The position numbers and the translations under genes are program-made. Below the pieces are notes generated by a model. That model was not told where the DNA came from, ran no database searches, and was given only the letters and a program-made list of their open reading frames with translations. A stretch of 64,000 nucleotides of DNA. Origin: Rotaria sordida. Taxonomy: Eukaryota; Rotifera; Eurotatoria; Philodinida; Philodinidae. Positions 35,219 through 47,601 of the stretch are shown here, piece after piece (the first letter of the stretch is position 1; the number at the start of each line of letters is the position of its first letter). Where the stretch lies: NCBI GenBank assembly GCA_905250125.1, contig CAJNOL010000232.1:1-64000 (forward strand). The letters run 5' to 3'.

Positions 35219-35674
35219 CTAATATATTTCTAACTGAAAATTTTTCCAATATTGTTCTTCATCTTGTTCATGTTTAATTTCAGTAAGATATGATTGTAAA
35301 TAAGGTACATCATATTCATATTGTAATCATGCATCTTTTATATCAAAATTAATTATACGTGATATACGAAATGAACGTTCATCCTATACTTCAGGTTCGC
35401 TTATACGTAAATGACGCATTGCTTCTTTAACAGCTGGATTATCTTCTCATAAACGAGCATACTCAATTAAATCTAATTTATAATGATTTAATTGATAATA
35501 TTGAAATTTTCAACATTGTTCTTCCAATGTAGCTGATTTACGATGAAATTATTCGTCGAATATACAACGACCAAATTCTAAAGTAACTAAAAATAAAAAA
35601 AGATATTTTATTTTATTAATAAATTTCATTTCGGATTGTATCGTACCTTTATTAACAAACTTTTGTGTTGTCAT
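35219..35674 (-). pseudogene. UQCRB: UQCRB (cytochrome bc1 subunit 7) copy with five in-frame stops
   Basis: UQCRB/QCR7 is a small matrix-side subunit of mitochondrial complex III. Two exons (35647-35674, 35219-35586) with a proper 60-base GT-AG intron give a frame of the right length ending in TAG. Recognisable blocks: PAVKEAMRHL, DERSFRISR, and LQYEYDVPYLQSYL near the end. Inside exon 2 the frame meets TAA (after FDE), TGA (after EQC), TGA (after YARL), TAG (after EPEV) and TGA (after KDA). The last TGA sits where the family has a conserved Trp (xWxKxEE). No frameshift is seen. Other genes here end in TGA or TAG, so the standard code applies; a recently inactivated copy is the simplest reading. 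Confidence 0.75.
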
Positions 35675-35675
35675 A

Positions 35676-36672
35676 TTGCAATAATAATAATCTTAAAGTA
35701 ATTTCGTTATATATAGCACAGATGAGTTCATGGAGTAATGAATAGTCGACTTTAATAAAATCCATATTATAAAAAATTTGAATCAACCTAATATGAAAAA
35801 ATGTTCTATTATTATTATATGTCGTATGATCGAAAAGGATTTATTTCCCTTCGCTAGTAAAATCTTATAAAAAGCAGAAGTGTATATCAATTCTCGTAAT
35901 TCTATAGACTGTATTCCGATATTCATATTGGAAGAGACTGTACTAGTAACAAATATCTTTGATAGTTAAGAAACAATCAAATGAAGGTTATTTTAACTTT
36001 CTATTTCTTAGTATAAACCAGAAAAACGTGATATAGAAAGCTAATAGGAGATAAATCGATTTAAGTTTTAGTTCGAAAAAGTCTACAACGTAACTCACCA
36101 CTTGGAGGCAAGCAGACACTGCGTGGACCAATTTCATAAGTAGAGACGACGTGATGACCCTGAAATAAAAACGTTGAAGATTTGTTTCAATTTTCGAATT
36201 CGTAAAAATGTAATTTCAAAAAGTTGGTCTATGAATAGTTTTATAACTTTCAGGAATTTTCTTTAAATTTCAAAAATTTAAATAAAAATTTTTCTATGTC
36301 AATAACAAAACAAAAAAATAATTTCGTTAATTTTCTCTCAAATCAAAGTATGTTTGTATTTTTTATTCGATGATAATATCAGATCATCAATAAATAACGC
36401 TGATAATGAGTCATGCATATAATTTCTATTAGCGATATCTATAAATATCAAAATTTCTGTTATTGTTTTTTAAATTTGATTTTTTTTAAAAGATTAATGA
36501 TAAAAATTATTTTAATACAACAAAAACATTTTTTCTTTATTTTTAATTTTTATATAAATTTAATTAATTGGTTAATATCATCGAACAGAAAAAAAGAACA
36601 AGCGAAGAATTCTTTTACTTAGCTATTTCGTAGATTGGTAATCAACAATTGAATTTTTTTTAAAAGTTCAAC
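35676..36672. other. Intergenic, UQCRB copy to TOMM40 (divergent)
   Basis: Should hold the TOMM40 promoter. One exon-like segment on the minus strand (36099-36159) with good splice sites on both sides is discussed in the findings. Otherwise AT-rich without features. Confidence 0.5.
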
Positions 36673-39450
36673 ATGGCAAATGTCTCAGGAGATTCAACAT
36701 CAACTGATACAACTAAATCTTCAAAAATAGATGAACAACAATTATCTCAACCGTCATTTCCTAATACACGATGGATGAATATAACAACAGATTTTTCGCG
36801 TAATCCGGGTATATTTGATGATGTATTTAAAAAAATAAAGGGTAAATACATAAAATTTTTCTTATTAATTAATATTTATCATATATAGATTTAATGCCAC
36901 CAGCATTTGAAGGTGCAAAATTATCTGTTACTAAGATGCTTAGTAGTCATTTTCAAGTTAGTCATTCAATGACCTTAAGTAATAGTTCTACTAGTGGATA
37001 TAAATTTGGAGCTAATTATCTTGGTACACGACTTTATTCACAATCTGAAGTAAAGCAAAAAAAAAACAACAACATTTCTTATTATTATTATTTTTTTGTT
37101 TTATCGTAGGTATTTCCTGTTATACTGGGTGATATGGATCCAAATGGGAATGCTAATGCTCAAATAGTTCATCAATGGAATGATAAATTTCGAACACGTT
37201 TATTAGCACAAGTAAAACAAAAAACAACACTGAAAAAATTTCAATGATTTGATCAATCTTCTTGTTTTTAAAGGTACAATCATATAAAATGGCTGGTTAT
37301 CAATTATCTATGGATTATCGGACACAATTTACAACAACGACTTTAACATTAGCAAATGTTGATCTAATGAGCAATTCTGGTAAAAATGAAAAATCAAATA
37401 AGATTTTTTTTTTTTTAATATTTATTTTTAGGTATCGCTGTTTTACAACATTTAACACGTGTAACAAAAAATTTAGATATTGGTGCTGAATTTCTTTATC
37501 AAGCGAGTCCAATGATACCTGGTAAACATATTGGTATAACGAGTTTTGTTACAAGATATCGAGGTAAAGATTATAATTTGAATTTAAATAATAAGAATAT
37601 ATTGTTTTTTTTGAATTTAAGGTCTTGATTGGTTTACTGGTGTTAAATTAAGTCCAGCAGGTGTTTTTAATCTTGGTTATTTTCATCAAAAAATAAACAG
37701 TCCATTACAGTTAGGAGTAGAATTTGAGGCATCACTTGCGGCTAAAGAAACTTCAGCAACATTTTCATATCAATATGATTTAATAAAAGCTAATACAACA
37801 TTTCGAGGTAAGAGAACAAAAAAAACCACTAATGAAATATTCATGACTTACGAATCTTGTCATATATACGAGAAATTCAAGATTTAGTATATTTATTCAT
37901 CGATGATTTCTTGAATATCTCATATGACCATAGTTAATTCTTAAATTGAAGACTGAACATGTGTTATGTAGACAGACAAAACGAACAACCAATAGAAAGA
38001 ATAGTACTTGTTATACAAATTAACTCTAACATGACCATCTTTAGGAGTACATGACATGAAATCCGTACGAACTCTAATTGATAAAATAAATATAACACAT
38101 GAAGTTGTTATTAGTTTTTATGAATATGTGAAGACTTGATTACAAGAAGAATAAATAGAAAAATAGTTAGCTTAAATCATATTTATCTAGTCTTCTTTTT
38201 GTTTCATGATCTTATCATTCTCTGTTTTTTTTTGAAGCATTTCAAATCATACATCACTATTCATATATATTTTGAACTATTGTTCTATATAAGCAAGACG
38301 CTGACGTATGATTGACTGACGTTATCAATGCACTTTAATAAGTGTCCATAAATATTATGAATCTCATTGGGATTCGAATGAACTTCACATAGTCAACCAA
38401 GTGTTTGCATATACGTCGGGATGAACTATTCATATCCGGTAGACATTATCAATACTCTACTAATCTTCATTGGAGCATATCGAGAAAATGAGCGATTTCA
38501 TTTAATATTGTGTGATGAAGCTGACTAAAGTTCGCGCGAATCTCATAGAAATAAGAAATTCAAATGAAAACAAAAAATAGTATAATTGAAAATCAAATTT
38601 TTCATCTAGCTAATATGGATTTATAGGTATTATCCTAATTAACTATTGTTTGTATTACAAAATTAAAAACAATTTAGTTTTTTCATGTTATGATTCATTT
38701 TTTTTCCAAGCTGACAAATCAATTAAAACTGTTAATCTTGTTAGATAAATCCTTATATACTGGCTCTGTTCATTGTAGCAGAAAAATGGATGAAGGATTC
38801 TAGTCGGATCCAAAACTTTCTGACTTGGACCAGAGCTAAGTGATATCTGGCAGATACTTTCACAGGCACAGTACGATTTTCAAGCTTTTATTTTATATGG
38901 AAAAGTATACTGTTTAATTTCTTCTATAAACAACAACAACAAAAAAACGATATCATCCCAAAATTCATAAAAAAACAAGTGATTCAGAATGAATTTTCAT
39001 CGAAAACTTCTATGACCTGTTCTCAAGTACAATAAACTGCTCAAATTTTCACTCGTATGTTTTCATATAAATAGAAGTTTGAGAAAGTAAAAATATTTTG
39101 AAACGTCAAGATCTCACTAATTGTCGAATACTCGAACCGGTTACAAAAGACACTAGTTCAGTACTAACCTGATACGCTCTAAATTCCAGTGAGCTTTTAT
39201 AATATTTATTTCAACAATTTTTGGAATCATCGCTTTACCTGTTTCATGAATATTGAGATTAAATCAACATATCAGAAGATTTTGAATTTAATGAAATATT
39301 CTTATTTTAGGTATGCTTGATACTAATGGTCTTGTAACAGCTGTAATTGAAAAACGTCTTACACCATTACCATTTACGTTTATGTTAAGCAGTTCATTAA
39401 ATCATGCTAAAGCTGCATATCGTTTTGGTATTGGTTTACTTATTGGTTAA
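36673..39450 (+). CDS. TOMM40: TOM40, channel of the mitochondrial outer-membrane protein import complex
   Basis: Exons 36673-36841, 36889-37049, 37110-37211, 37274-37379, 37432-37563, 37622-37807, 39311-39450; 331 residues. TOM40 is the beta-barrel through which nuclear-encoded precursors cross the outer membrane. Seen: a short disordered N-terminus, the conserved NPGIFDDVFKK helix region, SHFQVSHSM, FPVILGDMD, LQLGVEFEASL, SYQYDLIKAN and the C-terminal LNHAKAAYRFGIGLLIG carrying the beta-signal. Length matches the family. Intron 6 (1,503 bases) is much longer than the others (about 46-62). A possible 3' splice site lies 7 bases before the ATG. Confidence 0.95.
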
Positions 39451-39751
39451 TACAATGATTCTCTGCTTACCAGATCAAAACCAGCTTTGTTTCTTAGTTC
39501 TTGTTTTTTCTTTCTTTCTTTTCTTTGTCTTGTGTACTGAAAAAACAGTTTCAAATCTACCGGTTGGTTTTGTATTAGTCAACCTGTGATTGTTCTTTTT
39601 TTTCTGTTATTCTGTTCGTTGTTTGTTTGTTTTTTTCTCTTCGAACTGAACAACCAATCTTTAGGCGATTTGTTTTTTTTTCCATTCTTTAATAGCCAAT
39701 AGAGGAAAAAAAAGAATATTCATTTGATTTTGTTGCAGATAATTTGTGATT
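39451..39751. other. Short intergenic gap TOMM40 to SRRM1
   Basis: Pyrimidine-rich 3' UTR-like sequence after TOMM40. Ends with a strong splice acceptor (GATTTTGTTGCAG, AG at 39737-39738) 13 bases before the SRRM1 ATG. Confidence 0.6.
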
Positions 39752-42700
39752 ATGACTGATGCCGGATTCTTTAAAGTATGTATTATGAAATTAAATTAAG
39801 TAGGATATAATCACTATTGAAATATATTTTAGGGTACTTCGGCTGAACAAGATAGTCGATTTGCAAATAAACAAAAAAAATTACTTAAACAAATGAAATT
39901 TCCGGATAATATTGATGTTAAAGTAAACGAATGATTCTTTTGTTTTTTTTTTTTTTATTATTTTAAAATGAATTTATTTTTTATTTAGATCGATATGTTA
40001 AAAGTTAATTTAGATACATTAAAATCATGGATTACAAAACGTTTACAAGAATTATTAGGTATTGAAGATGATGTTGTTATTGAATTTGTTTTTAATCAAC
40101 TAGAAGATAAGGTTTGGAAAAAAAAAACATAATAAAGAAATTTTTCTTTTTTTTTTTGTATCTTGAAGAATCCTGATCCAAAAATGATGCAAATTAATTT
40201 AACCGGTTTTCTTGGTGGAAGTAAAGCTCGATTATTTATTGGTGAACTTTGGAAACTTTTAGCTAGTGCACAATTATCAACGGATGGCATACCAGCAGAA
40301 TTTGTTGAAATGAAAAAGAGAGAATTGATCAAACGACAGGTATAATTCATTGAAATTCTCAAATATTAGCTTTGTGGTTAATTCGATAGATTTTCTCTTT
40401 CGACAGATCGATCACCTATTTTTAGGAACAGAGAACATGATACAATAACCACAGGCTTCGAAAGGCATTCACTCTTGATAAAATTGCAAATTTTTCGTTA
40501 CTTGGTAACGTATTGCCCCTAGTGTTTTTCTGTTGAGGAAAAAGCAGAGTTTGTACAGATACTGGAATACTGATAAAGGATCTATTGGAATATTAATTAC
40601 ATTGATATCTGCGTTCGCTGCAACATTGTTGCCATTTTTTGTAGCGATATGTTTCAGTGAATACTAGTGACAATGTATCAGTTTTAGAGTCCGCCGAGTC
40701 CAAAATGCTCGGAATCGAACCGTACTTTGCTACTCTCAATGGAATTCTCTAATTGGAATTGTATAATCACTCCGAATATACGAGATACTTTTCGGCTTTT
40801 TGTATTTGGCGATCAACGCCGATCGGATTGGTTCCGGATTCAGATCTGAAATTTTTCTGTTAACCGGGCTCGAAAGTTTTCGATCCGACGAGCTCTCATC
40901 AAGTTATATACTATCTACACTGAGTCGGTTGCAGAGATATGCGGAACTAATTATTATTTCTCTTTCTCATAGTCCCGATCTCGAATATCTCTAGTCAGTA
41001 ATCAGTAAATTCAAACTGCACATCCTAAGAATGATATATTTTAATTGTAAGGATGATTTCAATTTAATGAAATAATCTAGGAAGAAGATGATCGATTACG
41101 TGAAATTCGCAAACGTGAAGAAGATAGTCATCGACAAGATATAAAACCTGATATTGATAAATTAGATAATAAAACAAATGGACGTAATTCAATGGTATCA
41201 TCAAATAATAATAATAAATCACGTAATGAAAATGATGTTACTACTGAATATAAATCACGATCATATTATGATGGTGATCGTGATCGACGACGTTCATCAC
41301 CAAAAAATCGTCGAATACGAAATTCACGTAGTCCAGATTTAAGAACACGGTTAGTTTTTAATAATTTTCACTTTCGTTTTAAAGAATTTTTTTGTATTTA
41401 GACATAACGATAAAAAACCAACTCGACCTATTTCAGAAAATAGTGAAAATGAAGATAATCATCATCATCGACATCATGAAAAAATAAAAGAAAATCTTAA
41501 ATCATCATCAAATCGATATGAACGTCATCGTTCACCATCAAAATCTCCTATACATAATCGAAGTCCAATAAAATCATCACGAAAAAATGAAAAACGTCAA
41601 CAACGATCTTTATCACCTTCACCCGAACCACATAATACATCATTTCAAACAACAAAAAATCTAGAAAAAATTAAATCTAAACCTAAAACTCGTTCATCAT
41701 CTTCAAGTTCAAATGACAGTTATTCACGCCAAAGACATGATAAATTATCACGAAAGAAAACCGATGATATATCAAGTGAAATAAAGCGACAAAAAATAAA
41801 TGAAAATAATAATTTAACAAATGATAATCAAATTAAAAAACAATCTATATCTAAAACAAAACGAAAATCACCTGCACCTTCGCCTCCACGTTCAAAACAA
41901 TCAATAAAAACTTCTTCAAAATCGATATCTACTATAGAAAAATCTAAATCAAAAGTATCACCCATTAAAGAAAAGAAAAAACCTAAAAAACAATCAAAAC
42001 GAACTCGATCATCATCAATAAATTCATCATCAATTTCACGTTCAATTTCAAATTCTTCTTTTTCAAGTTCAACATCATCATTATCGTCTATATCTGAATC
42101 AGGAAAAAATAAAAAACAAAAGAAAAGTAAGTTTAGAAATATATTTCTCATTCTTTCTACATACAATAGCTCCTAAAACTTATTCGACCAGACTTTTTTC
42201 CATTGCTGTAGATAGTAATTTGTATAGAGAATTTTATTTCCTACAAGAAAAATGATTGTTATATTTCCAAGAGTAGGGTCTCTGAAACCTAGTTCCTGGA
42301 ATTAGGAAATATAATTCTATTTGAATTACCCACAACGATAGAACAAATAATATTTGCTATTTCGTATAGAAACATTATTTTTGTGCCTTTCGTAAAATTG
42401 ATGTATATCAGCGAAAAAACGTTGTAGAAATCTAGAAGATGTTTCATTTTGTAGAGAATTGTTTGCTCTGCCATTCTGAGTAATTCAAGCAAAATTCTAT
42501 TTGAGAATTTCAAGAATTAGGTTTCAGTTTTCTAGAAATCCTACAATCAGTTTTACCTTGTTCGAAATAAAATTCTCTACATAAATTACTATTTACAATA
42601 GTGGAAAAAAACCTATTCCAAAATTTTTGGGGAGGAGGGGCACTATGTAAAATTAAAAATTATGAAATCATCATTTCTAAGAGTTGATTTTCTTCATTCA

Positions 42701-45386
42701 AACATATAAAAAATTTTCTACAACTAAAATTTGATTATAATATGAAACTTAATAAGTGTCTTTCTCTATTTGTAGAACCACAATTAACCAAAATCGGTTC
42801 ATCAAGTCGATCACGATCATCTTCACCGGATCGTAGTCGAAAGTCCGACAAAAAGAAAGATGATCATAAATCAAGAAAACATAGTACTCATAATAGGTAA
42901 GTTTGTATTCATTCGACAGCTAGTGTCTTTCATTTTGTAAAATACAATCTAAAAGGAGTATTCAAATGTAAAGCTAGAAAATTTGTTCGGCAGATTTCCG
43001 TCGAAAAGACACTGTCTCCTACCACTTTTTCGAGTTTTCCATCTGAAAACGGCTCGTATTTCCACTGGTTGTGACAAGTCGCAACAGAACTGCCTTAGGT
43101 CATCGCAAAGAAACGCGAATACAAGTTTTTGACCAAACAATGAAACGTATGTAGGTTTGTAAAGGAAGACTTCTTCTATTAGATGATATAGGTATTATCA
43201 AGTTCTATTACGTACCGTAGAGATGTTGATAGGTGGCGCCACCTGTTGACATCTTTACAGTACACCTTAGAATTTGAAAATATCTATATACAGACGAAGT
43301 CTTCTGTTACAAGCCTATCTATGTCCCATCGTTTGGTAAAAAATCATCATGGAACGTATAAACGCCTTTCAAGACTGTCGTTCATATTGCTTTAACTCTC
43401 GTTACTTCATCAGTCCGGTTGTGAATGTGATTCTTCTCAGTATCGTAATCCAATCACATCCAGCAATCCATTCTCTATCTATGTGCACATCCACATTCGG
43501 AGTAACGAGAGTTAAAGCAATATGAATTGCATTCCTGGAGGATTAACTAAACAGATGCTGAAGAAATGTGTTCCAAAATAGATAGACTAATGCAATCTCT
43601 CTGTAATTAATAACAACAACTACATTATGTTTTACATTTGGCCGTGGTCAGCTAGCCTGAAACCCCAATTTTTATTTGCTTATATAGCTTCAGCCAGATA
43701 TCAGAAAAATGTGTTTTTCTTACTAATTATAGTACATATACAGTGCTAATTATCTATTATTGTTTGAGCTCTATATACATATGATATGACAATTTCGAGA
43801 GAATCAAGATTTTTAGAACATGTAGAAGAATCTGTACAAAGGATATATGGGTGAAGAGAATACTTAGTCACTTCAAGAAAGAATCCTCATGGACGTGAAT
43901 TAACTGCAGTAGACAAGAGTTTCAATTGTGATATTAATAATACAAGAGCGGCTATTGAAAATACTCTTCAAACGTCTCAAAACCTATGTTATTTTTATTA
44001 GTGCTTATCGAGAAGCTGTTGATGATTTCCATAAGATAACTAAAACCGCACAACTTGTTTCTATCCTATGTAATATGTACTTGAAAATAAACATCCCATT
44101 TGCAAATAAATAAGATGATAAGTTGTATTTTCTGATTAATTACTTGATAATAAAACTCTATAACTAATATTTAATGTTGATTCAAATTTCTTAGTAATGA
44201 CTAGTATATGCTAACAAATTAGATGTAAGCTACTTTTAACGAAATGATGATAAGAAAACATTCAGTAACTCTCATTCATAGTAAGATATAGAGCTCAAAC
44301 AATAATAGATCATTAGCATTGTATATGTACTATTACTAGTAAAAAAAATCATATTTTCCTGATATCTAGCTGAAGTTGCATAAGCAAATAAAAATTGGAG
44401 CTTTAGACTAGCTGCAGAAATTGCGCTAACAGTTTTTTCCTTATTTACTTTATAACGAAAAAAAAAACTTCTCTATGATAAATCTATTGTTTTTTATTTA
44501 GTAAATCTTCATCAAGAAAACGAACAAAACATCATAGAAGTAATGATAATAAACGAAAATCTCATCGTGGTAAGTCAATTTAATCCTATCTATTTTAAAT
44601 TAGAAACAAATCGATAGAAAGAAAACAAAAAAGCCAAAAAAAAGAAGTTGTCCAATATGTCTATATTGGACTTTTGAGCGTTACTTTATATTTTGTTTCT
44701 AGTCTTAAGCTCTATTGCAAATGGGAGCCCATCAATTTAGATCACCTAGACAAATCAATAACAAAAAAACAACATCGAAATGAATCATCGAAAAAGAAAA
44801 AAGATAAAAATGAACATAAAGAAAAAAAATATTCGACTTCATATCAATCACCATCAAATAACGAAATTTCACAATCACCACCACCATCACCAAAAAGACC
44901 TCGACTTGAATCTCAAATTAAAGTACAAACACCACCACCACCTAAATTACCTGATGATAATGTTAGTAATTTATTTTTCATATAATATTCTTTATCTATT
45001 TATTACTGTAGAAATTACAACAAGAATTAATTTGTCAACCGTCTACCCCGATCAAACCAAATCGCACCGAACGAATTGTAAAAAATTTAAATTTTTCTAT
45101 TTATTTCATAAACTTTTTTTCTTCTCTCTTTTAGGTTGTATTAGAAGAGTCTCGAACTGATGGTAGTGATTCAATTTCAACACGTGTATCAATTTCAACA
45201 AAAATCAATGATAATGAAGAACATCAAAATAATACTAATAATAATAGCGAAGATGAAAATGAAATTGATTTACGTGAACGTCTATTACGTGAAAAAGCAA
45301 TTAAATCAATGAGACGTCGTCAAAATTCTAATATGAATATAAATACAAAAACAACTAATGATCGAATTGTTTATGAAACGCAATAA
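39752..45386 (+). CDS. SRRM1: SRRM1-like splicing coactivator with PWI domain
   Basis: Exons 39752-39775, 39833-39922, 39989-40111, 40169-40339, 41081-41349, 41402-42126, 42776-42896, 44502-44569, 44741-44961 (or from 44750), 45012-45077, 45135-45386; about 709 residues. SRRM1 (SRm160) is a nuclear coactivator that bridges splicing factors and 3'-end processing. Seen: DAGFFKGTSAEQD start, PWI domain at about 25-125 with SWITKRLQELLG and DDVVIEFVFNQLE, then MMQINLTGFLGG, followed by a long basic Arg/Ser/Lys-rich region with SPSPEP, SRSRSSSPDRS-like tracts, and an acidic/basic C-terminal helix (DLRERLLREKAIKSMRRR). Shorter than human (about 900). Introns 6 and 7 are filled with hairpin elements. 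The exact acceptor of exon 9 is ambiguous; both choices keep frame. Confidence 0.93.
42186..42613. repeat. Hairpin element filling SRRM1 intron 6
   Basis: Arms of about 100 bases: left TTTTTTCCATTGCTGTAGAT...TAGAGAATTTTATTTC; right is its inverse ending in ACTATTTACAATAGTGG. Covers most of the 649-base intron. Confidence 0.75.
43152..43320. repeat. Short palindromic element in SRRM1 intron 7
   Basis: Arms of about 80 bases with almost no spacer, centred on GGTGGCGCCACC near 43237. The outer ends read GTAGGTTTGTAA and TTACAAGCCTAT. Confidence 0.8.
43383..43524. repeat. MITE with exact 24-base terminal inverted repeats
   Basis: 142 bases. Positions 43383-43406 are the perfect reverse complement of 43501-43524. 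Inserted beside the dispersed repeat that begins at about 43528. Confidence 0.85.
43528..44460. repeat. Composite repeat with inverted ends in SRRM1 intron 7
   Basis: 43528-43620 matches the repeat at 26498. A block of about 130 bases (43648-43785, with CAATTTTTATTTGCTTATA and TAATAGATAATTAGCACTG-type sequence) recurs inverted at 44285-44430. The interior has a 61-codon open frame (43928-44113) without recognisable domain. Confidence 0.65.
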
Positions 45387-45754
45387 ATAAATAAAAAAAT
45401 CTCTTTATATGTATTAGAAAAAACAAAAACTTCAAATGTTTTGTTCATATTCACTTTCATTCTTCAAGTGTATGTGTGTGTGTAGCCATGTGCATTGTTT
45501 TCTTTTTTTTGTTCTTGTTCATTAAAACTTGTATACTATAAAATAACATAAGTTTAATTAAGAGTAATGATATAGTAAGATGCTTTATTAAAATGAAAGA
45601 ATATTATCTACAAGACATGCAAATACGTTTGTGACAGTTCAAGTGATTTACAGTAAATTTTTATAATTTTATTGGGCACTCATTAAAGTTTCAATATTTG
45701 AACATACAGATTTTAATTTTATTATTTATCTTTTTTTGTTTTTGTTTTTGTTCT
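45387..45754. other. Intergenic between convergent SRRM1 and SLC45-type gene
   Basis: 3' UTRs of both genes; includes a short (TG)n tract near 45473-45483. Nothing else seen. Confidence 0.6.
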
Positions 45755-47601
45755 CTACGTTATATATAAAACTTGTGTTGCCGATATGGCACCACAAATA
45801 CTAAGAAAACTAGCGACAACAGTTATAATAACAGTTGAACCAGCTAAATGAACAAATGTTCCCATTGTTAATGATAAACATAATTGTGCCAAAAAGACCA
45901 TACTACTCACAACAGCAATATCTGTACCAATACCACGAACTTGTTCATTTCTATTTAATCCATGCGATTGATCGAACTATTTTTTATTGTAAATAAAATA
46001 AACAATTGATATTTAAAACAAAAAAACATACTGTATTTGATGTATGATATTGTGAAATAAGTAAATATGGAATAGTAAATAATGTTGAATAGAGTACACC
46101 AGCAACAGCTGATAAAATAATAACTCCAATACGATGTCTTAAATATCCCATGAATAACATTCCAATTGCATAGATTACTTGAGATCCAATATAAACTCGT
46201 TTAATACCTTTTAAAAAACAAAGCACATGATTTAAATTAAATCTTTTAATTAAAATTTAAATATACCAAAATAATTATTAAGAGATTGAATATTATATGA
46301 ATAAATAGAACATGATATTGAATAGATTGACATACCCCATGAACCAAATCGAACACCATCATTATATAATAATCGTAATGGATGATTATAATCAAGTTTT
46401 GGATTTCCACCTAAATTTTAAAAAAAAATATTTAATTTTAATTTCAATTATTTAAATATTACCAAAAACAGCTTGTCCAACAAAATCCGTAAAAAATAGT
46501 GAATATGAAACTAATGCCATCCAACAAAAAAAATTTGTTAAACAAAGCCATCTTAATGATGATGGCATATAAATAATCGATCGTATATAATCAAAATATG
46601 ATACTTTTACATTATTTCTTGATGATGTTGATGATGATGATGAGAATGGTGATGATTCATATAGATTTCTATCATGATCATCATCATAAATATTTCTTGA
46701 CGAAACAATAAATTGACGTGATGCTGATCGAGCAAGATTTGATGTTGCACTTACAATATCAAATGGTTCTTTTGATGCTGTTAATGTCGAAATCATACAA
46801 ATGATATAAATAATCCAAACTAATGTAAATAGAACATGTATATGATCACCAAATACACCTGTTAAAAATGTATGTTCCCATGGAATTCCACCAAGAAAAT
46901 ATCCTAAACAACCACCTAAACCAGCCATAAATGTAAATGTTGTTAGACCTGATGGATGTTGACTAGGATTTGTAACATCAAGTAGATAAGCACGACTTGG
47001 ACTTTGACATGCATCACAATCAAGATCAAGTAAAAGAATACCAAGTATAGTTAATGTTGTACCATATTTATGTGATAATAATGAATTAAAATATTTTTGA
47101 TTTGTAATATTAGTTTCATTAATTAATTGAGTATTATTAATAATTTCATTTTTTATATCACCAAACCATTCTCCCATAATACGACCTAAAAAAAAACAAA
47201 AACTTAGTTTTGTCTTTTTTTTTTTTGTTAATTTCATTTTTACCGTTTGCAACTAATGAAAGACCAATTAAAATACCAATTGAATAAAGAAATATAAATG
47301 GACGTCGTCGTCCAAATCGTGTATAGCATTTATCACTAAGTGAACCAAGTGCTGGTACAAGAAAAAAACCAATTAACGGTGGTAAACACCATGCCCAAGT
47401 CATAAATATAACTGGTAAACCCATTTGAAGTAAAATAGGTGAAACAAAAGCTGTTTCAGCTGCATAACAAAATTCAATACCACATACAACAGCACTTAAA
47501 CGTATAAGATCAAATTTACTTTTATAATTTGTATCAATATTATCATTAAATTGTTCATAAGAATTTCGATTTCGAAATTGTCGTCGAAAAAAATCGATCA
47601 T
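45755..47601 (-). CDS. SLC45-family (MATP-like) sugar/proton transporter
   Basis: Exons in coding order: 47244-47601, 46463-47185, 46267-46410, 46032-46207, 45755-45976; 540 residues. Major-facilitator membrane protein of the SLC45 type, for which proton-coupled sugar transport is reported. Seen: first membrane helices (about 33-50, 63-85), the MFS signature SLSDKCYTRFGRRRPFIF (about 87-104), LLDLDCDACQSPSRAYLLD typical of SLC45, a Ser-rich cytoplasmic loop (about 250-290), and paired helices to the end. About 12 membrane segments are expected. Which SLC45 member (A1-A4) it corresponds to cannot be told. The ATG at 47601 is the first in-frame ATG of this open frame. Confidence 0.88.

Noticed and set aside
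35219..35674. Genome-wide reassigned stop codons
   Set aside because: Other genes here end normally in TGA, TAG or TAA and show no internal stops, so only this copy is affected.
41828..42166. Open frame on the minus strand, rich in Asp/Glu
   Set aside because: Exact antisense of the Ser/Lys/Arg-rich exon 6 of SRRM1; the acidic composition is a mirror of the coding strand.
43928..44113. 61-codon open frame in SRRM1 intron 7
   Set aside because: No family recognised; it lies inside a composite repeat and is too short to support a protein call.
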